From Saccharum officinarum (taxonomy: Eukaryota; Streptophyta; Magnoliopsida; Poales; Poaceae): DNA of 64,000 bases. Under the pieces are notes generated by a model. The model was given only the letters and a program-made list of their open reading frames with translations, had not been told where the DNA came from and made no database searches. Shown piece after piece: positions 56,486 to 64,000 of this stretch. Positions within the stretch are counted from its first letter, which is position 1. Each line of letters begins with the position of its first letter. The position numbers and the translations under genes are program-made. Location: contig CM036162.1 of assembly GCA_020631735.1 (NCBI GenBank), positions 93,916,401 through 93,980,400 on the forward strand, in the 5' to 3' direction.

Positions 56486-58071
56486 TGAAAGGATCAAGAT
56501 GCCCAAGAGGGGGGTGAATTGGGCTTTTCTAAAAATCAAATGCAAGAATTAAATCCTACAAGCCGGAATTCACCCCTAGTGTCTACTTGTGTTCCTAGAG
56601 AGTCTATCGATACAAAGTTTTGCACCCTAGTTTCCAATCCTAGTCTAGCATGGCAAGTCTAGGAATGTAAAACAAGCAATGAAAGTAAATATGAGAAAGT
56701 AAATGCTTGAATGTAAAGGGGCAAGGAACACGGCGATGTTTTTCCGAGGTATCGGAGAGTCGCCACTCTCCACTAGTCCTCGTTGGAGCACCCGCGCAAG
56801 GGTGTAGCTCCCCCTTGATCCGCGCAAGGATCAAGTGCTCTCTACGGGTTGATTCTTCGACACTCCGTCGCGGTGAATCACCCAAAACCGCTCACAAGAT
56901 GAGTTGGGTCATCCACAAGCTCCGCCGGATGATCACCAAACTCCCAATCACCACCACGCCGTCTAGGTGATGGCGATCACCAAGAGTAACAAGCTAGAAC
57001 TCTCACTTGACCACTACGAGCCCAAATGAGAAGGTGGATGCACACTTGCTACTCTCTAATCGCTAGTGAGGAACTCTCAAGCTTTGATTCTCAAATCTCT
57101 ATCCTCACTAGTGCTCTTGCACTCCCTTGCACTCCAAAGGTGTTTATCAGCTGATCAAATGAGCAAGAGACCTCTCAAAGAGGTGGTGGGGATGTATTTA
57201 TACACCCCACAGACAAAACTAACCGTTACCCGCTGACTCAGCAAAACACGGGCTGACCGGACGCGCCGGTCGCTCGTAACGGTCGAAATCCAAAAAAACA
57301 ACTGAGTGACCGGACGCACCGGTCAGGAGTGACCGGACGCGTCCGATCGTGCAGGGAGCATACTATACTCGCACCGGACGCGCGACCGCGTCCGATGGGT
57401 GATGACCGAACGCGTCCGGTCGTCTCTGGACCTTACTGGACTATGACCGGACGCGCCGATCATACCCAGGTCGCGTCCGATCGGGTGTTTCCCTCAAGTG
57501 ACACGTGTTGACTTCTGACCACCGCGTCCGGTCCTCGCGAGGACCGCGTCCGGTGTTCAGAGCTGAAACCCTAGCCGCAGAACTGTACTGACCGGACGCG
57601 TCCGGTCATGCCGAGGACCGCGTCCGGTCATGGGAAAACGACCCGAAACTCTCTGAAACGCGTCACAACTTGAACCAAGTTGCTTCCAACTGAACTTTGA
57701 GCTATTCTAGAGCTGCCTAGCGCCAAGTTTAACAAGTGTGCACCACACCTAAACATAGGACTCGCCTAGGTCAAGCTACCCGCTCATGCCCCCCTTTATA
57801 GTACGGCCAAAAGAGAAAAACGAAGATCCTAATGACTATTCCAAATGTATCTCAACACCTCGACATCTGGAACTAACCGTCCTTAATCTTGACGTCACTC
57901 TTTTGAAAACTGAAACGATTTCCATCAAGGAGCATGAATACCATGGTGCTCAAAGCAGTTAAAACCTCCATGACCTAACTTACCAAAGTTTCTGCAAAAC
58001 ACACGTTAGTCATGGTAATAAAGCGTTGTCATCAATTGCCGAAACCAAACCTCGGGGCCTAGATGCTTTCA
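56486..58071 (-). repeat. 3' LTR of copia element C (1586 bp)
   Basis: On the minus strand it runs from TGAAAGCATCTAGG at 58071 to CTTGATCCTTTCA at 56486. It carries the motif array (57250-57635) and TATA box (57195-57202, minus strand). It is about 130 bp shorter than the LTRs of elements 1 and B, mainly through fewer motif copies. Confidence 0.94.
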
Positions 58072-58526
58072 ATCTCCCCCTTTTTGGTGATTGATGACAA
58101 CACTAAGATATAAAAGATTTGAGTTGAGGTTTTCGAGCATGCAAGGTTCACATAAGCAAAAAGCAATAAGCACAAGGAGTTAGGAATTGCTTATGTGCCC
58201 CAAGCCAAAAGAGTGTACTCATAAGATAAGACAAAGAACGTTAGTACACATACAGATATAGCTCATAAGAAATCGGAGTAAGGCACGGAAGCACAACCTT
58301 AGAGCTATAATTAAAAACGGTGACAAGTGTTAACACTGCGACTGGATAAAACATTAAGACTCAAGGTTTATCACACGACGACATGCCACACGAGTGCAAA
58401 GACTGAAAAGTAAACATGATGCATGATGCATGAAAGTAGCACACAAGAAAAAATGAAAAACCTCTCTCAAAACTCCCCCTGAAACTACTCTCTCTCCCCC
58501 TTTGGCATCAAGCGCCAAAAACTAAT
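58072..58526 (-). other. 3' spacer and polypurine tract of element C
   Basis: On the minus strand, CACCAAAAAGGGGGAGAT abuts the LTR at 58072, matching the tract of element 1. The rest is non-coding and collinear with 5202-5645. Confidence 0.8.
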
Positions 58527-60992
58527 CTAAGGATCTAACGGGGGGACAGACGGAGTCGTGCCGGGCGCCGAGGTGCGCGGAGTAATCACGAAGTGTAAAG
58601 AATCTCCCTCGGAATCTAAGCTATCTGGCTGACCCTCTGAAGAATCACGTGGCTGTGAAGCGGTCTGGGTCTGAGCTGCGGGAACAGGTACTGACGTAGT
58701 AGTAATAAGAGGATCCGTCTGAGTGACCTGAGCCTGTAGCGAGCCAATAGCAGGAGGATCTGTCGAGGCAACTGATGAAGGAAGAGTCTCTGTAGTACCA
58801 GTCCCTGTCACTGGAAGAAAAGCTGCCTCTGAAGCTGACAACCCTGAAGAAGTAGCAAAGGTAGTGTGCGAGGGCATCGGCTGACCAGTCAACTCGCTGT
58901 AGGTAGCACTGTAATCACCGAAGGGTGTGCCTGTCAGGAGGTGAGGGCGAGGCTGGTCTGAAGGTGTAAACCCCGTGTGAATAGGCGTGAAGCTCGGGGA
59001 CTGGAATGACTGGGGAACCTGCTGCTGTGGAGATGTGAACTGGAAACTCGGCTGTCCCTGACTCGATGGATCACTGGATTGTAAAGCAGAAGTCAGGACA
59101 GAAGCAGGCGGAGGAACCCCAACAGTGACTAGGTGGCGCAGGAGATCCAAGTACTGCTGCTGACTAGCTGCACTCTGACGCTGAATCTCGAACTGCTGTC
59201 GCTGCATTTCAACCTGCTGCCTCTGGATCTCAAGCTGCTGACGTTGAAACTCGTCCTGACGAGCCTGAATCTGTGCAAGTGCTGCAGCTGTGTCCTGAGC
59301 CTGTCGCTGTATCTGCTGTTGCTGCTGCTCCTGTGCCTGGGTCAACCTCTCAAGTATGGCCACCATGGCTGGGTCTGTGCAGGAGGCTGAACCAGAGCCA
59401 CCGGCCTCGTGGTCGTGAGACCGAGGAGACCGGTACCTGGGGATGGGCTGGTAGTCCTCATCAGTGCTGTCAGATGTCACATCCTCAGGAAGATCAGCAG
59501 GCTGAGCGTCAAGGTCGGCAAGCTCTGCCTCTGCAAGCTCATCAACTGTGGCGTCCTGCTCAGCTGCTGTCTCAGGAACCTCAGGTCGCACATGCTGTCC
59601 TGGCACTGGGGCCTGATCTCTAGTGACTGAAGCCCAAAGCTGACGGATATCATACTCAGGGAAGACAGTAGTAGTATCTGATATCTCAGCTCGGATCTCT
59701 GCTGGTAGCTGAATGGATGATCTAATGATGAAGCAGATCTAGTGTGCATAGGGCAGCTGACGATTACCCTTGAAGCCCTCAGCTATGGTGTCCTCCATCT
59801 CACTAAGTATGAGATCCCAAATGTCAAACTGTGTTTGTGAGAGGAGGTGGTGCACAACCCATAGCTGCATCCGGGTCAGTCCCTCTCTGTAGCCAAGTCG
59901 GGGAAGTAGAGTGCGTCTGACTATAGCATCCAGAACTCTGGCAAGTGGTGTCAAACTAGCAGGCGTGCGACGAGACCCTTCGCCAAAAGGCTCACGGAAG
60001 CAGGGTCGAACCAAGTCTGTAGGTGGCACTGCCCCGCCGTGAGGGCGTCTCGGTGGAGGAGTCTGACCAAAACACAGCTGATGTATCTTCGTGTTGGATG
60101 CTGGGAGTCTGAGAATCTCCCGCACTCTGGTGCTGTATAGATGGTGATCGCGGCCTCGGAATGTAAAGTGAATGAAATCATGGGCAGGATCAATCCATAG
60201 TGAAGCATAAAACTCTCTGACCCATGTGCCGCAGTATGCACCTGTCCGTCCAAGAAGATCTGACAAGCCTGACAGAAAGGACAGGTGCGGACGTAGCTGT
60301 TCTCCCACAACCTCAACCAGTGACTCAAGTCGACAGACCCTCTGTGGTCGGAAAGCAATACCGCTGTCAACAAGAGCCCTGTAGAAATCCTCCTGAAGTG
60401 GGGTATAGAAGCCTTCTGAAGCTCTGTGATCCCTCACAGGTGGAAACCACCGACTGACCTCCACGAACCTCAACCCCCGCACCTGACATGCTGTAGCACC
60501 CCTCAAGTCAAAGTGCTCGACCGGGGGTGAACCTCTAGCTCTGGGAGGAGGGCGTGCTCCACGACGCTGGCCCTCTGGCCTGGGAGTCACCTGAGTACGT
60601 GCGCGTGTGGAGCGGCGACGTGGTGGAGACTGAGCTGGCTGCTCCTCTGTGTCCTCTGTTGCCTCTGGTGCCTCTGGAGCCTCTGGAGGTGGATCAACTG
60701 ACATATCCTCTGTAGCTCTAGTATCCTCAGTACCCTCAGTGGCCTCTGTGCCGAGCTGTCGACCTTCTAGATGAAAGCGACGCTCACCTATACGTATGCC
60801 ACTGCTCCTGCCACCTCTCTCTGCCTGCTCTGCTGCATCTGCCACGGCCTGAGCAATCTCTACCTCTGTAAGTGTCTTCTTCTTCTTTCTGGCCAAGATC
60901 TTGATACGCTTTCCACGTGCAATCTTAGACCGACGAGGAGGACTGTTGTCCCCATCACTAGGAGCACCACCGGCGTTCTTGCAACGCACCAT
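58527..60992 (-). pseudogene. Env-like ORF of element C, one in-frame stop
   Basis: An 822-codon frame runs from ATG 60992 (MVRCKNAGGAPSDGD) to its stop at 58527. It is interrupted only by TAG at 59741-59739, where the related ORF at 2745 has Trp (PYAHWICFI). The product has a basic Lys-rich patch near residue 35 (ARKKKKTL), an acidic Glu/Thr/Pro segment, and a conserved central domain (LRFVEVSRWFPP, GLSDLLGRTGAYCGTWVREF, LTRMQLWVVHHLLSQ). A Gln-rich coiled coil (QAQEQQQQQIQRQ) and a Ser/Thr/Pro-rich end follow. As in element 1 there is no signal peptide and no evident membrane anchor. It is the least damaged env-like copy in the window. Confidence 0.88.
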
Positions 60993-61532
60993 GCTGAAAA
61001 ACTGTCCGAAAGACCTCTGAAAGATGGTGAACTGTCACTCGAGAGGCTTGGCCTCAATCCGTATCCGCAGGCTTGGCCTCGGATTCAGCAAACTGATCTC
61101 ACCCTGACACACGGACAGACTCGCTGCAACGACGGAATAGAGAGATCTACTATAAGCACATATATAACTAAAAGGTACGAAAGCCCTAGAGATAGCAAGC
61201 ATATGAGATAAGATGTGAATCGAAACGTGAAGCTACCTCGGATTGATGAGACGAAGGTGACAAGATGAGATGACCTAGATCACGTGATTCCCCGAATCCA
61301 CCGGACGGGCTCTGATTTGCCGAAACACGAGATAATTAGGATTAAGGAATGAGTTACGGCAAAACCTAACAAGGAAATCAAGGGACGCGAAACAACCTCG
61401 CGAAGAAGACGGCGCGTGACGAAATCTCGACGACGAACGGCCGAACGACGTTACGCGAACCCTAGGGTTAGGGTTAGGGTTAGGGCAACTCGACGAAGAC
61501 CGATTGGAGGCGAGCGCGAGGCAGTCCACGGC
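60993..61532 (-). promoter_or_regulatory. Env-like leader of element C with telomere-like run
   Basis: This is the counterpart of about 2230-2744. It includes an interstitial run of about four GGGTTA units at 61462-61484, expanded from the single CCCTAACCCTAGGG word of element 1. The GC-rich part of the leader is missing at the gap. Confidence 0.4.
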
Positions 61533-61632
61533 NNNNNNNNNNNNNNNNNNNNNNNNNNNNNNNNNNNNNNNNNNNNNNNNNNNNNNNNNNNNNNNNNNNN
61601 NNNNNNNNNNNNNNNNNNNNNNNNNNNNNNNN
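61533..61632. other. Assembly gap (100 N)
   Basis: Exactly 100 N of unknown true length. By comparison with element 1, the missing part is the motif array and GC-rich leader, about 1 kb, which is hard to sequence and assemble. Confidence 0.98.
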
Positions 61633-61784
61633 TAGATGCTTGTCAAGTTTGATCCACGGTTAGGCTTCTTTCACTCCTCCAAAGAAGGGTTTATCGTAAC
61701 CGTGTTAGCCAAGCCCCTAAAGCATTGCGATAAAATAAACATGGCATATTATACAATGCAATGCAAGGACAACACACGCTCCAT

Positions 61785-64000
61785 TTTTTAAAGTTTGTAG
61801 AATCAAGCACATTGAGTTCACTCCTTAACCTACAAAAGGTTGCCTCATCTAAGGTTTAGTGAGATATCCGCTAATTGATTTTCACTTCTACACCTTCTAG
61901 TGATATGTTATTTTTTAAGCAACGTGATCTCTTAGAAAGTGATGGCGGATATCAATGTGCTTGGTGCGAGAGTGTTGTACCGGATTGTTAGCAATTTTAA
62001 ACGGCACTTTCATTATCACATAAAAGTGGCACCTTTTCAAGAACAATTCCATAGTCTAGAGGGTTTGTTTCATATATAAGATTTGTGCACAACAAGCCCG
62101 CGGCAATGTATTCCGCCTCGGCGGTGGACAAAGCCACACTATTTTGCTTTTTAGATGACCAAGATACTAAAGATCTTCCAAGCAAATGGCACCCTCCGGA
62201 TGTGCTTTTTCTATCAATTTTGCAACCGGCATAGTCCGAATCGGAATAGCCAATTAGTTGGAATCTAGCTCCTTTGGGATACCAAAGACCAATGCTTGGG
62301 GGTGAGCTTAAGATATCTTAGGATTCTTTATGGCACTTAAATGAGGTTCTTTAGGGCACGCTTGAAAGCGGGCACACATGCACACACTAAACATGATATC
62401 GGGCCTAGATGCGGTAAGGTACAACAAGCTACCAATCATAGAACGGTAGAGAGTTTGATCAACCGGTTTACCTCCCTCATCTAGGTCGAGATGTCCATTT
62501 GATGGCATTGGGGTCTTGATTGGTTTGCATTCTTCCATCTTGAATCTTTTGAGAAGATCCTTGGTATATTTTTCTTGAGAGATGAAAATTCCTTCTCTCA
62601 TTTGCTTTACTTGAAATCCAAGGAAGAATGTGAGCTCACCAATCATTGACATCTCGAACTCCTTCGACATCAATTCACCAAATTCCTTGCAATAATCTTC
62701 ATTTGTTGATCCGAAGATGATATCATCAACATATACTTGACAAATAAAGATCTCCCCATTAAACTTCTTGGTGAATAGTGTGGTGTCGACCTTCCCAATG
62801 GTGAAGCCCTTCTCAATGAGGAAGTCCCGGAGGCGCTCATACCATGCTCTAGGGGCTTGCTTGAGCCCATATAATGCCTTGGACAACCTATAAACATGAT
62901 TAGGATATCTAGGGTCTTCAAACCCAGGAGGTTGATTAACATAGACTAGTTCATTTATAAAGCCATTTAAGAATGCACTTTTCACATCCATTTGATATAG
63001 TTTCATATCATGATGTGATGCATATGCAAGGAGGATACGAATGGCTTCAAGTCTTGCAACGGGTGCAAAGGTCTCTCCAAAATCAAGACCTTCAACTTGA
63101 GAGAACCCCTTTGCAACTAGTCTTGCCTTGTTCCTCACCACTATGCCTTGGTCATCTTGCTTGTTTCGGAACACCCACTTGGTTCCAATGACTCTTGCAC
63201 CTTTAGGATGCTCTTCAAGTGTCCATACTTGATTACGGGTGAAGTTGTTCAATTCTTCATGCATTGCATTCACCCAATCCAGATCTCGAAGAGCTTCTTC
63301 TACATTCTTAGGTTCAACACAAGAGACAAAAGAGTGATGTTCAACAAACGAAACTAGCTTTTGAGATCGAGTCATTACTCCCTTTGTAGGACTCCCTATG
63401 ATGAGATCTTGTGGATGTGCTTGAAGTAGTGATGAGTTTCTTCTATCAACCACTTGAGGAGGTGGATGGGGAGCATCAACATCTTGAGCTCGTGCCTCAG
63501 CTTGTTCATGAGAGACATAAGTGTCTTCATTTTCAACTCTCTCATTCTTGTCATCATCTTGAGGCACATGTGATGAAGATGGTGGATCAACAATTTGTAC
63601 ATCATCATTATCATCTTTTGGCTTGATGTCTCCCACCGGCATGTTCTTCATGGCCTCCCTCAAGGGTTCATCACCTACATCATCACAATTCTCAATTGCT
63701 CCTTGGGAGCCGTTAGATTCATCAAATTCCACATCATATGTTTCTTCAACCAAACCGGTGGCATGATTAAATACTCTATATGCTTTGGACTTTGATGAGT
63801 AACCGACAAGAAAACCAATATCACAACGTCTTTGAAACTTCCCTAGGTGTTGACGCTTCTTGTAGATGTAACATTTGCAACCAAACACCCGGAAGAAAGA
63901 GACGTCCGGCTTCTTCCCATTAAGTAACTCATAGGGGGTCTTGCCAAGAAACTTTTGTAGGAAGAGGCGATTTGAAGCATAGCATGCGGTGTTGATTGCC
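61785..64000 (-). pseudogene. Copia pol of element C (integrase end, RT, RNase H), broken at the 3' end
   Basis: The frame is open from the window edge (64000) down to 62308. It covers the end of integrase ([14 protein letters not shown]), the acidic linker, and RT with [54 protein letters not shown] and the catalytic YVDD (near 62733-62722). It then reaches [16 protein letters not shown] frameshift near 62325 (after EPHLSA) breaks the start of RNase H. Beyond it the YSDSDYAGC, STAEAEYIA and LCDNESA motifs are found in other frames with further small indels, and the normal end is degraded near 61790. RT itself is intact. Confidence 0.9.

Larger units (their letters stand above)
56486..64000 (-). 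mobile_element. Copia (Sirevirus-like) element C, 3' portion, minus strand
   Basis: Reading leftwards from the window edge, it has pol, spacer (interrupted by a gap), env-like ORF, polypurine tract and 3' LTR. The 3' LTR boundary at 56486 abuts the interrupted pol of element B; TGGGT (56481-56485) is the expected target duplication. Its 5' LTR and gag lie beyond 64000. Confidence 0.93.

Noticed and set aside
54657..56552. Pol of element B continuing to 56552 with a novel C-terminus
   Set aside because: The last 22 codons are read from the antisense of element C's LTR (from 56486) and are an insertion artefact.
61455..61490. A telomere or subtelomere signal
   Set aside because: The run is only about four imperfect units, lies inside a copia element and lacks the plant TTTAGGG unit.

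Overview
This is plant nuclear DNA, most likely from a panicoid grass of the sorghum, sugarcane or Miscanthus type (Andropogoneae). The inference rests on the very GC-rich single-exon genes, grass-type MITEs, Sirevirus-like Ty1/copia elements and a long-LTR Ty3/gypsy chromovirus. No bacterial-style operon, CRISPR array, tRNA or rRNA gene was recognised. Two 100-N scaffold gaps (47089-47188 and 61533-61632) limit what can be joined.

Layout. 1-7376 is the 3' part of a Sirevirus-like copia element (pol end, env-like ORF, 3' LTR). It sits in a minus-strand gypsy-type LTR remnant (7377-8505). 8506-31561 is the gene-bearing part. It holds an ATG8-interacting-protein-like gene (13047-20294, one 6.5 kb intron full of small transposons, and an apparent 1-base frameshift near the start). 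It also holds a single-exon 3-ketoacyl-CoA synthase (22451-23914) and a class I TCP transcription factor on the minus strand (29062-30045). Between the genes lie many MITEs and a Mutator-like element with long inverted repeats that carries captured gene pieces (27183-28824) and is itself inserted in a Stowaway-like MITE.

31562-45967 is a complete Ty3/gypsy chromovirus: 3.9 kb LTRs, perfect 5-bp target duplication ATGGA, primer-binding site, polypurine tract, gag, protease, RT, RNase H, integrase and a C-terminal chromodomain region. It lies beside a decayed glutamate-receptor-like pseudogene. Its remarkable feature is an extra ORF upstream of gag (36249-37265). The predicted product begins with an almost exact copy of the histone H3 N-terminal tail (identical to H3 residues 1-13, with K14R and K18H). 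A novel domain, a coiled coil and an Asp/Glu-rich tail follow. An element that carries both an H3-tail mimic and a chromodomain is the best candidate here for an undescribed system.

47189-64000 is a nest of Sirevirus-like copia elements. Fragment A (pol end to the start of the env-like ORF) is interrupted by element B (5' LTR, gag, pol). B is in turn interrupted in pol by element C on the opposite strand (3' LTR, env-like ORF, pol). All are inactivated by stops or frameshifts; nearly all premature stops are of the C-to-T or G-to-A type expected from deamination of methylated cytosine. A CG-rich palindromic motif (half-site CGTCCGGTC) is arrayed upstream of the LTR TATA boxes and again inside the elements upstream of the env-like ORF.
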